A stretch of DNA of 64,000 nucleotides from JBDHDH01 sp039591615 (GCA_039591615.1 JBDHDH010000011.1:1-64000), one strand, 5' to 3'. Positions 17,057-26,739 are shown, counted from the first letter of the stretch. Notes: a model not told the origin generated them from the sequence alone. Made by a program: numbers and translations.

Positions 17057-19453
17057 ATGGACACCTTCCGCCAGGATCTCCGCTTCGCGCTCCGCGCGCT
17101 CCGGTCTCGACCCGGGATGACCGTGCTGGCCGTCTTGTGCCTGAGCATCGGGATCGGCGCCAACACGGCCATCTTCTCGCCCGTGGACGTGTTCATGCTC
17201 CGGTCGCTGCCCTACGACGAGCCCCACCAGCTCGTCGTCGCGTGGAACACCAACGAAGAGCGAGGCTGGACCGAAGTCAGCCTCTCGGTGCCGGACTTCC
17301 TGGATTACCGGGAGCAGGCCCAATCCGTGGACCTGTCGGCCTACACCGGCCAGAGCTTCAACGTCTCAGGCGACGGCACACCCGAACGCCTGTCCGGGGA
17401 GGGGGTCGCCTACAACTTCTTCCGGGTGATGGGCACGACACCGCTCATCGGCCGGGCGTTCGCGGAAGAGGACGAGCGGCCCGGCGCTCCCCGGGTGGCC
17501 ATCCTGAGCTACCAGCTGTGGCAACGGCGATTCGGGGGCGGTGACGACATCATCGGATCGACGCTGCGGCTGGACGGCGACATCTACACGGTCGTCGGCG
17601 TCATGCCCAATCGGTTCGACTTCCCGGACGCCCAGACCGAGATCTTCACCCCCCTTACATTCGACGGCACCGAGCCACGAGCCAGCCATTATCTGGAAAC
17701 AGTCGGGCGCGTCGTGGCGGGCAGCAGCATCGAGCAGGCACGCGCCGAACTCTCCGCGATCGCCCGGCGGCTGGAGGCGACCTATCCCGAAAGCAACGCC
17801 GGTAACGGGATCCGCGTGCTGAAGCTGAGGGACGAGCTGTTCGGACCCGAGTTCCGGGAAGCAACGACGATCGCCACGCTGGCCGTCGCCCTTCTCCTGC
17901 TCATCGCGGCCGCCAACGTCGCGAACCTGCTCCTCGCTCAGACGGCCGTCCGCGAGCGGGAGATCGCCGTCCGTGCGGCGCTGGGCGCCGGCCGGTCGCG
18001 CATCGTGCGCCAGCTCCTCACCGAGAGCCTGATCCTTGGCCTCACCGGCGGGGCACTGGGGCTTGCTCTCGCCTACCCCGGCGTGAAGGGTCTGGTGGCG
18101 CTCATGCCCGACTGGTTCCCCCGCTTGGACGAGATCGGGATCGATGGCCGGGTGGTCGCGTACGGATTCGCCGTCACGCTGATCACGGGTCTCCTCGCCG
18201 GTCTGGCCCCCGCGCTCCAGACCGCGCGACAGGATCTGCGGTCTTCGCTCCACGAAGGCGGCCGCGGCTCGTCCTTTGGGCGCCGAGGCAACAAGCTCCG
18301 CAATGTGTTCGTCACCGGCCAGCTTGCGCTGGCGGTGACGCTCCTCGTCACGTCCGGTCTCCTGATCAAGGGATTCCGACGGCTCAGCCACGTAGACCTG
18401 GGATACGATCCGGCCGGCGTCCTCACGTTCCGCACGACGCTCCCGGAAACGAAGTATCCGGAGGACACTGATCAATGGCGGTTCACAGGCCTCTTGCTGG
18501 ATCGCTTGGCGGCACTTCCGGGCGTGGAGGTGGCAGCGGCGACCAGCCGCCTCCCCATGACGGGGAACTCCGGGACCTACTACCAGATCGAAGGCGAAGA
18601 CGTGCCGGAAGGCCGGCGCCCGGTGGTGGGCTACCGTTCGGTGAGTCCTGAGTACTTCCGAGCGCTGGGAACCAGCGTCGTGCAGGGACGGAATCTGGCC
18701 TATGCCGACGGCAAAGATGCACCGCTGGTCATCGTCGTGAACGAGGCCTTCGTGCGGCGGCACTGGCCGGATGATGATCCTCTTGACCGAAGGGTCGCGT
18801 TCTCCTCGGGAACGCGTGTGATCGTGGGCGTCGTGCCGGACATCCGAGAGTCAGACCTGGACCAGGATGGACCGGCGCCTATGGTGTATTTCCCGGCCGC
18901 GCAGTCGCCCTTCCGCTTCGCGGGGTTCGTTATCCGCACCGACGCTGATCCGCTGGCCCTGGTTGGGCCGGTGCGCCGCACCGTGACAGGCGCCGACGCC
19001 GACCAACCCATCTACGACGTACAGACTCTCCAGCAGCGCATGCAGGAGAACGTTCAGGCCAACGGCGTGCTGTCCAAGATCATGCTCGTGCTGGGCGGGA
19101 TCGCGCTGGTGCTCGCTGTGATCGGAGTCTATGGCGTCGTGTCGTATGCGGTGAGCCAGCGCACGCAGGAGATCGGCGTGCGCATGGCTCTCGGAGCCCG
19201 CGGTCGCGACGTCGTGCGGATGGTCGTGGGCCACGGCGGGCGCACCACCCTTATCGGAGCCGCTATCGGCCTGATGCTCGCGGCAGGTCTCAGCCGCGTG
19301 ATGAGCTTCTTTTTGTTCGGCGTAAACGCGCTGGATCCGGTCACATTCGGCGGCGCGGCCCTGGCGCTGGCGGTGGCGGCGCTGATCGCCAGCTATCTAC
19401 CCGCACGACGAGCATCACGGGTGGATCCGCTCATTGCGCTCAGGGCGGACTAA
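17057..19453 (+). CDS. MacB/FtsX-type ABC transporter permease (ADOP family)
   Basis: A 798-residue inner-membrane protein. The start (MDTFRQDLRFALRALRSRPGMT) is the usual ADOP N-terminus. The first helix (VLAVLCLSIGIGANTAIF) is followed by a periplasmic MacB-type domain. Four more helix clusters come at about 275-400, then a second periplasmic domain and C-terminal helices (VLAVIGVYGVVSYAVSQRTQEIGVRMALGA). The IGVRMALGA motif marks the coupling helix. No ATPase gene is near, which is usual for this family. It probably exports peptides or lipids or acts as a mechanotransmitter. Confidence 0.93.
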   Translation: MDTFRQDLRFALRALRSRPGMTVLAVLCLSIGIGANTAIFSPVDVFMLRSLPYDEPHQLVVAWNTNEERGWTEVSLSVPDFLDYREQAQSVDLSAYTGQSFNVSGDGTPERLSGEGVAYNFFRVMGTTPLIGRAFAEEDERPGAPRVAILSYQLWQRRFGGGDDIIGSTLRLDGDIYTVVGVMPNRFDFPDAQTEIFTPLTFDGTEPRASHYLETVGRVVAGSSIEQARAELSAIARRLEATYPESNAGNGIRVLKLRDELFGPEFREATTIATLAVALLLLIAAANVANLLLAQTAVREREIAVRAALGAGRSRIVRQLLTESLILGLTGGALGLALAYPGVKGLVALMPDWFPRLDEIGIDGRVVAYGFAVTLITGLLAGLAPALQTARQDLRSSLHEGGRGSSFGRRGNKLRNVFVTGQLALAVTLLVTSGLLIKGFRRLSHVDLGYDPAGVLTFRTTLPETKYPEDTDQWRFTGLLLDRLAALPGVEVAAATSRLPMTGNSGTYYQIEGEDVPEGRRPVVGYRSVSPEYFRALGTSVVQGRNLAYADGKDAPLVIVVNEAFVRRHWPDDDPLDRRVAFSSGTRVIVGVVPDIRESDLDQDGPAPMVYFPAAQSPFRFAGFVIRTDADPLALVGPVRRTVTGADADQPIYDVQTLQQRMQENVQANGVLSKIMLVLGGIALVLAVIGVYGVVSYAVSQRTQEIGVRMALGARGRDVVRMVVGHGGRTTLIGAAIGLMLAAGLSRVMSFFLFGVNALDPVTFGGAALALAVAALIASYLPARRASRVDPLIALRAD

Positions 19454-19463
19454 CGGCTTTCTC

Positions 19464-20021
19464 TCATGGCATCGTCAGCTCATCGCCGCCCCCGGTGATG
19501 GTGAACTCCGACCGACGGTTCCGTGCCCACGCGCTCTCGTCATGACCTGGATCGACGGGCTGCTGTTCACCCATGGACCGAACGGTAAGTCGGCCCTCTG
19601 CGATGCCACGGTCGGTGAGGAACTTCCTCGCGGAGCGAGCCCGCCGCTCTCCTAACGCCATGTTGTAGCTGTTCGAGCCTCGTTCGTCGCAATGGCCCGT
19701 GATCTGGATGGTGAGATTGGAATTCGCCTCCAGAATCCCGAGCTTCTGCTCGAGAGCCTCTGTGTCCGGGCCCGGCCGAATGATCGCTCTGTCAAAGTCG
19801 TACTGTACAGTCTCCTCGATCATGCGCCTCACCTCCTCGGTTTCGGCGCGGAGCCGCGCCAGCGAGTCCGCTCGGGCCGCGTCGGCTGCGGTGTCCACGG
19901 CGCCTCCTGCCGCGATCGCCTCACCTGCGGGTATTTCACCACCCGTCTCGCCCGGCCGACACTGGCTGCACCCTCCCACGAGTATTGTGGCACCGATCAA
20001 CAGGCTCGTAGCTCGGTTCAT
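19464..20021 (-). CDS. pal: OmpA-family peptidoglycan-associated lipoprotein (Pal-like)
   Basis: A 185-residue protein. The signal peptide ends LVGGC (Cys18), a good lipobox. A helical linker (about residues 40-70, ADAARADSLARLRAETEEV) leads to an OmpA/Pal domain: VQYDFDRAII, NLTIQITGHCDERGSNSYN, ALGERRARSARKFL and the late RSMGEQQPVDPG. The residues that bind diaminopimelate (Asp in CDERG and Arg in the RRSEF region) are present. It should tie the outer membrane to peptidoglycan. No tolB or other tol genes are next to it, so the symbol reflects family rather than operon context. Confidence 0.88.
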   Translation of the reverse strand: MNRATSLLIGATILVGGCSQCRPGETGGEIPAGEAIAAGGAVDTAADAARADSLARLRAETEEVRRMIEETVQYDFDRAIIRPGPDTEALEQKLGILEANSNLTIQITGHCDERGSNSYNMALGERRARSARKFLTDRGIAEGRLTVRSMGEQQPVDPGHDESAWARNRRSEFTITGGGDELTMP

Positions 20022-20194
20022 GGCTCACTCCTCGGTCGCCTAACCCACCTAGAATCTCGTCATCATGCGCGCACTTCCATAATGTCGCATATTCACAGGC
20101 CCGTCCAGAAGAGGCGGAAAGCACATCGAGGTCTTCCATCTGCCACTTCACTGGCGGCAGAGCCATACACTGGCAGCGGCACCCGGCTGCCGGC

Positions 20195-20737
20195 TCAGCG
20201 CCCCAGTTCCGTCGGCACCGGATGATCGGGATCCGGTATGTCGTTCATCACGGACGCAATCAGCCAACGACCACCCTGCCTGATCAGCTGAAAGCTGTCG
20301 ATACCCTGTTGGGGCGGTCTTGGAGAGCCAGGAATACTCGCCTCGTACAACACGAGGACGTGGGCAATATCCTTGAAGACCATCGTCTTCATCCGGACGA
20401 TGTGCTCGACGAACCCCGTCTGTTCGACGTTTGCTCGCTCAATGAACGAAATGAAATCCTGGACGAAGCCGTCGACCGAGAACACGGAGGAACTGTCCCG
20501 GCTCGTGCGCAGCACGACGACCGCCTCGTCGATGAAGAGCGCTCGCACGACATTCCAATCCGGCGTCGTCCCAGCCTCGAAGGTGACCAGGTCGTAGAGG
20601 TGGCGCACGACACCCTCTGCCGTCTGGGCGGATCGGTCGCGCTTTTCTGGCGCTTCCTGCGCTGGCAGCTCGAGGGTCAGTACGGCAGCAAAGAGCACCG
20701 CTTGGGCGACGGGGGTCCATCGGTACCAGTACATCAT
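20195..20737 (-). CDS. Exported SnoaL/NTF2-like protein
   Basis: A 180-residue protein with a signal peptide (MMYWYRWTPVAQAVLFAAVLTLELPAQ). The mature part matches the NTF2-like cone: an N-terminal helix (TAEGVVRHLYDLVTFE), a WNVVRALF segment, a helix with FVQDFISFIERAN, then strands HIVRMKTMVFKDIAHVLVLYEA and SFQLIRQGGRWLIASVMNDIP. Such domains bind or isomerise small molecules, but no catalytic residue can be assigned. It is a single-domain counterpart to the domain fused to the amidohydrolase at 8044-9810. Confidence 0.75.
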   Translation of the reverse strand: MMYWYRWTPVAQAVLFAAVLTLELPAQEAPEKRDRSAQTAEGVVRHLYDLVTFEAGTTPDWNVVRALFIDEAVVVLRTSRDSSSVFSVDGFVQDFISFIERANVEQTGFVEHIVRMKTMVFKDIAHVLVLYEASIPGSPRPPQQGIDSFQLIRQGGRWLIASVMNDIPDPDHPVPTELGR

Positions 20738-20855
20738 GGTGATCTCCGAGACAGGAGACTTCTCAAGGAGAAGAGACGATACTTCAGCCGTCAGCCTTCT
20801 CCCTTCTGCCTCCTGCGTTCTGCGTTCTACCTACGAGTCTCGCTCGACGGCTGTC

Positions 20856-21677
20856 TCACTTCAGAGAACGCATCCGCAGGTGTGTGAGACTGGGGAGGCG
20901 TTTTCTCGCATCAGCCAGGACATCGAAGTCGAGATCACAGACGACGAGTCCCGGGCCGTCCTGGCACTGGGCCAAGACCTGCCCCCACGGTCCGACGATC
21001 ATCGTGCGACCGAAGCTCACCCGCCCCGCACCATGCTCCCCCGACTGGGCCGGTGCCACAACGTAGCACAAGTTTTCGATCGCGCGTGCCCGGAGCAGCA
21101 CTTCCCAGTGGTCGCGGCCGGTCTCACGGGTGAACGCGGATGGAACGAAGAGTACCTCCGCACCTCGGAGTGCGAGGGCGCGATAGAGCTCTGGGAAGCG
21201 CAGGTCATAGCAGATCGTAATACCCATCGTATGACCCAGCAGGTCGGCCGTCACGAGGTCCGTCCCGCTCTCGACGTACCGGGATTCCCGAAATGTGTTC
21301 TCTTGGTCGATCTCGACGTCGAAGAGATGCATCTTGTCGTATCGGGCGACCAAGCCCCCAGCGCCGCCGAACACGACGCAGCTATTAGTGACCTTGGTCC
21401 CGCCGGCGCACCTTAGTGGCACGCTCCCTCCCACGACCGCGACGCCGTGTCGTGCAGCGAACGATTTCAGAAACCGAATGCTGGGCCCGGAATCCGCTTC
21501 CTCGGCGTATTTCACCTTGTCGCCGTCGCGGCCGAGGAAGGAAAAGTTCTCCGGAAGCGCGAGAAGCTGCGCTCCACGCTCCACCGCCTGCGTCATGAGT
21601 CGGTCGGCGCACGCCAGATTTCGTTCGCGATCCTGTGTCGAGGAGAGCTGGATGGCAGCGGTGCGGACGGAGTTCAT
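20856..21677 (-). CDS. Carbon-nitrogen hydrolase (nitrilase superfamily, Nit1/Nit2-like)
   Basis: A 273-residue cytoplasmic enzyme, the usual length. The catalytic triad is complete: Glu43 (LPENFSFLG), Lys115 (ARYDKMHLFDV) and Cys156 (ITICYDLRFPELYR). Other family blocks are GSVPLR, NSCVVFG and the late SFGRTMIVGPWGQVLA. The pattern YDKMHLFDVEI and CYDLRFPE is typical of the Nit1/Nit2 omega-amidase branch that includes deaminated-glutathione amidase, so a metabolite-repair amidase is the best guess. It stands alone on the minus strand. Confidence 0.92.
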   Translation of the reverse strand: MNSVRTAAIQLSSTQDRERNLACADRLMTQAVERGAQLLALPENFSFLGRDGDKVKYAEEADSGPSIRFLKSFAARHGVAVVGGSVPLRCAGGTKVTNSCVVFGGAGGLVARYDKMHLFDVEIDQENTFRESRYVESGTDLVTADLLGHTMGITICYDLRFPELYRALALRGAEVLFVPSAFTRETGRDHWEVLLRARAIENLCYVVAPAQSGEHGAGRVSFGRTMIVGPWGQVLAQCQDGPGLVVCDLDFDVLADARKRLPSLTHLRMRSLK

Positions 21678-21883
21678 GGCGAAAGGATACTACTGCACCG
21701 ACGGTCGGCAAGCAGGGTCGATTCAGTGCGTCCGTCCGGAATGCCAATCAGCGCGGGACCAGGAATACGATCACCTGTGAGGCATCAATCGGCGGAAGTT
21801 GTGATCGCCGCTCGAGCATGCGAGAGAGGTTGGCCTCCCCCCTCCATGTGCGGAGAGGGGAAACCGCTGCTGAATGAGGTGTG

Positions 21884-22603
21884 TTATCGCTTCGGCGTGA
21901 TCACCAGTGATTCGATTGCCGAATCGCCCATCGTCGCGTGGTCGTGCGCTTCTGTGGCTTCGACCCAGAAGACTTGCCCGTCCTCATAGATCACGCGGGT
22001 TTCCTCACCGGCCTCGCGATACACGGTGGTGCCACCGTTCAAGATGACACCGAGCTGGCTGCCCGTGTGGGAATGCTCTCCTACCCACTGACCAGGCGTG
22101 CCGACGAGGCGCTGGACGATCACGTGATCGTTCTCGAACACCACGCTGGCCGGCGCGGCCGGATACGCCTGAGGAGTGGCCATCCCCCCGGCGAGTTGCT
22201 TCATCGTGACGAGGACTACCTCCACGGGGCCACCCTTGGCGGCATGATCGTGGGCGGCAGCGGCGTCGACCCAGTAGACCTGACCATCCTCGTAGGTGAC
22301 GTCACGGTCAGCACCATCTTCGCGGTAGGTCAGCGTGCCACCCTTCAACGCGATCGCCAGCTGATTCCCGGCATGGGAGTGCTCGCCCGCCCACTGCGCC
22401 GGTTCTGCGACGACCGTCTGGACAACCATCCGATCGTTCTCCAACACCGTGGGGGCGGCCGCATTCGGGTATTCCTGGGCAACACCCATCGCGATGTCTC
22501 CTGCGGCCCGCGATGTCTCCTCCGCTGCTCGCTCGCCCTGGCCACACGCGCCTCCTGCAAGGACGAGTGCGACGAGCGCGGGCATGAATCGCCGAGTGGT
22601 CAT
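21884..22603 (-). CDS. Lipoprotein with two tandem cupin domains
   Basis: A 239-residue protein. The start at 22603 has GGAGG about 7 nt upstream and gives a signal peptide ending LAGGAC (lipobox). Two similar cupin halves follow: the first has WAGEHSHAGNQLAIALKGG, TYEDGQVYWVDAAAAHDH; the second has WVGEHSHTGSQLGVILNGG, IYEDGQVFWVEATEAHDH. Each keeps the His pair and later His that bind metal in cupins. The protein is an internal duplication. A periplasmic or surface metal-dependent role is likely; the substrate is unknown. It is divergent from the GT39 gene. Confidence 0.85.
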   Translation of the reverse strand: MTTRRFMPALVALVLAGGACGQGERAAEETSRAAGDIAMGVAQEYPNAAAPTVLENDRMVVQTVVAEPAQWAGEHSHAGNQLAIALKGGTLTYREDGADRDVTYEDGQVYWVDAAAAHDHAAKGGPVEVVLVTMKQLAGGMATPQAYPAAPASVVFENDHVIVQRLVGTPGQWVGEHSHTGSQLGVILNGGTTVYREAGEETRVIYEDGQVFWVEATEAHDHATMGDSAIESLVITPKR

Positions 22604-22848
22604 GGGAAAGCCTCCACGTAGAAGATCTGTTGACGGAATGCTCCGTGTGGACAACTTCTGGTTTCAACCCTGAAACATACCGCTCGGAAACGTCAGGCCG
22701 CAATCTCCCCTGCCCGCGTGCGCCGCGCATTCATGAACAGACTGAAAGGGGATGAACAGACCTCGCACCCGACCACCGTGGATCCGGCAGCCTGCGGTTC
22801 CCCGAGACGTCGCATAACTTCGCCATTAGCGATATTGTAGCACCCTCA

Positions 22849-24420
22849 ATGGTATCCCGATCCCCCGACCAGACATTACGGGCACATGGGCTCCCAGCTC
22901 GTCCAGACCTGGCCACTGGGCTCATCCTGAGTCTGGTCGCAGTGAAGCTCGGCCTGCATATCGTGACGAGCCTCGTCACCCCGTACGAGATCCATCGCGA
23001 CGCGTTTCTCTATTTCGCAATGGGCGAGCACCTCTCCCTCTTCCAGATGGACTTCCCCCCCGCCATCGCCCTGCTCGCCGAACTCGTCCGCGGGTTGCTG
23101 GGCGACTCGTTGTTCGCCATCCGCCTGGTGCCCGCAACGTTCGGCACGGCAACGGTGGTGCTCGCCGTCCTCATCGCCCGTGAGTTGGGTGGAGGTCGTT
23201 TCGCACAGGGGATGGCCGCCGTATGCGTGCTCGCCAACCCCCTCTTTCTCCGGAGCAGCGTGCTCTTCCAACCCGTGGTGCTGGATCAATTCGCTTGGAC
23301 GTTGGGCTTCTACGCGCTCGCACGCCTCTCGCGCACGGACGACGTCCGATGGTGGATCGCGCTAGGGGTAGCCACAGGGTTCGGACTGCTGGCCAAGTTC
23401 ACCATTGGCGTGTTCGGCGTGGCCGTGGTGGTAGCCCTCGTGCTGACCCGTGGCTTCACATGGTTACGTGACCGCGGCCCGTGGCTGGCGCTCGCGCTCG
23501 CTGTCATCATCGGAAGTCCGAGCATCATAGGACAGATCGGGTTGGAGCTCCCGGTCTTGAGCTACATGGCCGACCTACGGGAAGCACAGTTGGTGCGGGT
23601 ATCGGCCGTGGACTTCATCACGGGGCAAGTCACGCTCGGGCCCACCAGTCTCCTCGCCGCAGCGGGCGTGATCTTTCTTCTGATCGGTCGCGTAATGCGG
23701 CCGTTCCGTTCGCTCGGCTGGGCAGCAACTTTCGCCTTTGTTCTCTTTCTGGTGCTCGGTGCCAAAGACTATTACCTGGCTCCAGTCTACCCCATGGCGT
23801 ACGCTGGAGGTACGGTGCTGCTCCAGCAGTGGTCGCGCCCACGTCTTGCAACCGCTTTTCGCTGGGCGGCACTCGCTCTCGTGGTGGCGTTCGGCATCGT
23901 CACGCTGCCGCTCGGCCTACCGATACTCTCTCCCCCGGCGATGGCGACCTACACCGCGCGGATCGCCGGGGAGTCGGCCGTCACTACCAACGTGGGAGCC
24001 GTCGAGCGTCTCCCCCAAGACTATGCGGATATGTTGGGATGGCGGGACATGGTCGAAGCGGTGAGCGACGTGTACCATGCCCTGCCACCGAACGACCGGG
24101 CGCGCGCGGTGTTGTGGGCCTCCAACTATGGCGAGGCGGGAGCCATCGACTTCTATGGTCCCCGTTACGACCTCCCGCGGGCCATCGCTTTCGTCGGGAC
24201 CTACTGGTACTACGGACCCGGCGACGAGCCGGGAGACGTCACCATCGCCATCGGGTTCACGCGTGAGTCCGTGGCCCGACGGTTCGCGGTCGTCGACTCC
24301 GCGATGACAGTGGGTCACGCATACGCCGTTGAAGAGCAACGCGACCAGACGATCTTCGTCGCCCGCGGACCCCATCGCACGTTCCAGGAGCTGTGGCCTG
24401 AATGGAAGGGTAGAAACTAA
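22849..24420 (+). CDS. Membrane glycosyltransferase, family GT39/ArnT-like
   Basis: A 523-residue polytopic membrane protein with about ten hydrophobic helices in the first 370 residues. The first large loop has TPYEIHRDAFLYFAMGEHLS, where Asp is in the position of the catalytic acidic residue in ArnT/PMT enzymes. The next segment (FQMDFPPAIALLAELVRGLLG) and the LFAIRLVPATFGTATVVL block fit the GT39 core. The C-terminal 120 residues form a soluble, probably periplasmic domain. The family moves sugars from polyprenyl phosphate to protein or lipid A. Donor and acceptor are unknown. Confidence 0.88.
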   Translation: MVSRSPDQTLRAHGLPARPDLATGLILSLVAVKLGLHIVTSLVTPYEIHRDAFLYFAMGEHLSLFQMDFPPAIALLAELVRGLLGDSLFAIRLVPATFGTATVVLAVLIARELGGGRFAQGMAAVCVLANPLFLRSSVLFQPVVLDQFAWTLGFYALARLSRTDDVRWWIALGVATGFGLLAKFTIGVFGVAVVVALVLTRGFTWLRDRGPWLALALAVIIGSPSIIGQIGLELPVLSYMADLREAQLVRVSAVDFITGQVTLGPTSLLAAAGVIFLLIGRVMRPFRSLGWAATFAFVLFLVLGAKDYYLAPVYPMAYAGGTVLLQQWSRPRLATAFRWAALALVVAFGIVTLPLGLPILSPPAMATYTARIAGESAVTTNVGAVERLPQDYADMLGWRDMVEAVSDVYHALPPNDRARAVLWASNYGEAGAIDFYGPRYDLPRAIAFVGTYWYYGPGDEPGDVTIAIGFTRESVARRFAVVDSAMTVGHAYAVEEQRDQTIFVARGPHRTFQELWPEWKGRN

Positions 24421-24455
24421 GAAAGGGAACCAGACCGGGCCGAAAGACCAGCGCG

Positions 24456-25169
24456 ATGGGCGATTGCGCCGACAGCGACACCATTCGTCGCGACATTCTC
24501 TCCAAGGAAGAAATGGGGAAACTGCTTCCCGCATCCGGTGCGGACGAGAACTCCATCATCGTGCTCTATGGCGACAGCAACAATTGTTCGCTGCCTGGGC
24601 CTTCTGGCAACTCAAGGTCTACGGCCACAAGGACGTCAGGCTGATGGACGGCGGCCGCAAGAAGTGGGAACAGGAAGGCCGCCCTATGACCACGGCAAAA
24701 CCTTTCCGTCGCCAAAAAGCAGTATCGGGCACAACAAGCAGACCTCTCGCTGCGGGCGTTTCTCCCGGAGATTCAGGAACTAGCTGCGAGGAAGCAGATT
24801 GAGCTCGTGGACGTGCGCAGTCCTCAGGAGTATTCGGGCGAAATTCTGGCGCCGCCGGGACTGCCAGAGACGTGTCAGCGAGGTGGCCACATCCCCGGCG
24901 CATCCAACATCCCGTGGGCGAAGGCGGTCAACGACGCTGACGGGACATTCAAGAACGCCGACAAGTTGCGGGAGATTTATGCAGAAGCTGGGATCACCGG
25001 AAACAAGCCCATCATTGCGTACTGCCGGATCGGTGAACGAAGCAGCCCTTCGTGGTTCGTACTCAAGTATCTTCTCGGGTATGAGAGCGTGAAGAACTAC
25101 GATGGCTCGTGGACGGAGTGGGGCAACCTCGTAGGCGCTCCCATTGCCACGGGCCCCAACCCCGACTAG
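24456..25169 (+). pseudogene. Rhodanese-type sulfurtransferase remnant with several frameshifts
   Basis: Homology to a two-domain thiosulfate sulfurtransferase runs through three frames. IRRDILSKEEMGKLL and IIVLYGDSNN are in one frame to about 24588. The expected WFAAWAFWQLKVYGHKDVR is then read in the -1 frame after loss of one G. The frame shifts again near the CCTTTCC and AAAAA runs at 24703-24717. The last frame reads LSLRAFLPEIQELAAR, VDVRSPQEYSGE and PIIAYCRIGERSS, where CRIGERS is the active-site loop. The first 50 or so residues expected are also absent. Either a decayed gene or several homopolymer errors explain this. Confidence 0.8.
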
Positions 25170-25250
25170 CACCCTCACAGGCTACTCCACCCGCCGCACA
25201 ACGGCTGCCGGCGCAGCCAAGCAGCCAAGACCGAATCGGGAGATCTCGGG

Positions 25251-25793
25251 ATGGTCGATCTCGTGAATGTACCTCTGGCAGACGGCAGCGACCCAGCGAC
25301 TCCCGAAGATCTCCTCCATCGGTTGAAACACCTCGGTATCGAGACCCAAACCGTCTCGCACCAACCGGTCTTCACCGTTCAGGAGGCCAGACTCCTCCGA
25401 GGCGACATCGCCGGCGCCCACACCAAGAACCTGTTTCTCAGGGACAAGAAAGGCGCCATGTGGCTGGTGGTATGCTTGGAGGACCGAGCGGTCGATCTGA
25501 AAGATCTCGCTCACCGGCTGGGCAGCGGACGCCTTTCGTTCGGCAGCGCGGAACGTCTGCGGAAGTACCTGGGCGTTCGACCCGGCGCCGTCACGCCGTT
25601 CGCCATCGTCAATGACCATGAGAACGCCGTGCGCGTCGCGATCGACAAGGACGTCCTCGCGCGGCATCCACTGAACTTCCACCCGTTAGACAACGCGATG
25701 ACGACTTCGATCCGTGCCGGTGACCTGCTGCGGTTCCTAGTGGAAGAACATCACGCGCCGGAGGTGATTGATTTCGAAAAGCGAACGAGCTGA
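25251..25793 (+). CDS. YbaK/ProX-type aminoacyl-tRNA deacylase
   Basis: A 180-residue cytoplasmic protein. Residues 15-170 match the YbaK/ProX editing domain: DLLHRLKHLGIETQTVSHQPV, then VQEARLLRGDIAGAHTKNLFLRDKK with the conserved Lys, LGSGRLSFGSAERLRKYLG, PGAVTPFAIVND and FHPLDNAMTTSI. These enzymes clear mischarged Ala-tRNA(Pro) or related products in trans. The length fits ProXp-ala. It follows the broken rhodanese gene by about 80 bases and stands alone. Confidence 0.9.
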   Translation: MVDLVNVPLADGSDPATPEDLLHRLKHLGIETQTVSHQPVFTVQEARLLRGDIAGAHTKNLFLRDKKGAMWLVVCLEDRAVDLKDLAHRLGSGRLSFGSAERLRKYLGVRPGAVTPFAIVNDHENAVRVAIDKDVLARHPLNFHPLDNAMTTSIRAGDLLRFLVEEHHAPEVIDFEKRTS

Positions 25794-25856
25794 CGAACCA
25801 GCGGAAGGTCACTCGACAATGTGCCGAGGCGATACGACGCCCGGGAAGAGCCCATG

Positions 25857-26279
25857 CTACCCTGGCGCTTTGCTCCCCCGCGCGTTCGTCAGATGCTCCT
25901 TGAGCGTTGACGACGACATGTGCCGGAAGTCGAGCATGTTCCGACTGTAACACACCTCGCCGGATTCCGCACGAAACCTGGTGTGCAGCCCGCCCTGCAC
26001 CCGTCCTGAGCGTCCGACGCTGCGCTTGCGATAACCCACGTACCACACGTCGCCGTCGTCCACGAGCACGCGCTCGGCGTCGCAAAAAGCGTCCTTGAGA
26101 TTATCCACGGTCATCGCCCGGGGGCGACCGATCACGGGCTCGGAGCTGCGGAGCCGAACGTCTCCGCTGGTGAAGATGAGGCGCCACGCCCCATCGGGCA
26201 GCGGCAGAGCCTTGATACGCCACGCGTGGCCGAACCGATCCGTGTAACTGAGGGGGCCCGGCCCTCCGTTGCGTGGCAT
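25857..26279 (-). CDS. Hypothetical protein
   Basis: I do not recognise this 140-residue protein. The chosen ATG at 26279 starts MPRNGGPGPLSYTDRFGHAW. The sequence looks like a real small soluble domain: alternating strands (WRIKALPLPDGAWRLIFTSGDVRLR) with a helix (TVDNLKDAFCDAERVLVDD), then VWYVGYRKRS and a basic C-terminus. The frame is open further upstream, but the codons before this ATG look unlike protein, so this start is preferred. It lies about 230 bases downstream of rpsU on the same strand. Function is unknown. Confidence 0.55.
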   Translation of the reverse strand: MPRNGGPGPLSYTDRFGHAWRIKALPLPDGAWRLIFTSGDVRLRSSEPVIGRPRAMTVDNLKDAFCDAERVLVDDGDVWYVGYRKRSVGRSGRVQGGLHTRFRAESGEVCYSRNMLDFRHMSSSTLKEHLTNARGSKAPG

Positions 26280-26507
26280 TAGGGCCCGTACCGCAAGGTG
26301 ACCAGGCCTCGGATACGACCATAGGACAAAACCACCGCGCTCACGTGATCTCCGGCCCGTACTGTGATTCCGGACGCACCGCATCTTCGCCGCCGAACGG
26401 AAGCAGCACGGTGTGCCAGCTCTCGAAGAACATTCGGAACGGAGTGGTCGGCAGAACATCGCACCGTTCTCCGCGGCCGATGGCATCATGAGTACCCACG
26501 TGCGTAC

Positions 26508-26702
26508 CTACTGCCGTCGCCGACCGAATCGGCGGCGGCGGCGCGCAGCGGCTTGGGCCTTCTTTCGCTTCGCCTCGCTGGGCTTCATGTAGAAGCGCTT
26601 GCGACGCAGATCCTTGAGGACCCCAGACCGCTGGACCTTGCGGCGGAACGTCTTGATAGCCCATTCCACGCGATCATTCTCACCGAGGATGATCTCGGTC
26701 AT
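26508..26702 (-). CDS. rpsU: Ribosomal protein bS21, copy 1
   Basis: A 64-residue protein with GGAGG 5 nt before the ATG. It matches bS21 along its length: TEIILGENDRVEWAIKTFRRKVQRSGVL, then KRFYMKPSEAKRKKAQAAARRRRR. bS21 binds near the 16S rRNA 3' end and helps initiation. It sits 96 bases downstream of a cold-shock gene on the same strand, with a hairpin in between. A second, similar copy at 33170-33358 has the same arrangement, so the pair is a duplicated unit. Confidence 0.97.
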   Translation of the reverse strand: MTEIILGENDRVEWAIKTFRRKVQRSGVLKDLRRKRFYMKPSEAKRKKAQAAARRRRRFGRRRQ

Positions 26703-26739
26703 CGTTCCTCCAATCGGTTTGTTGCATTTCAAATGCAAA

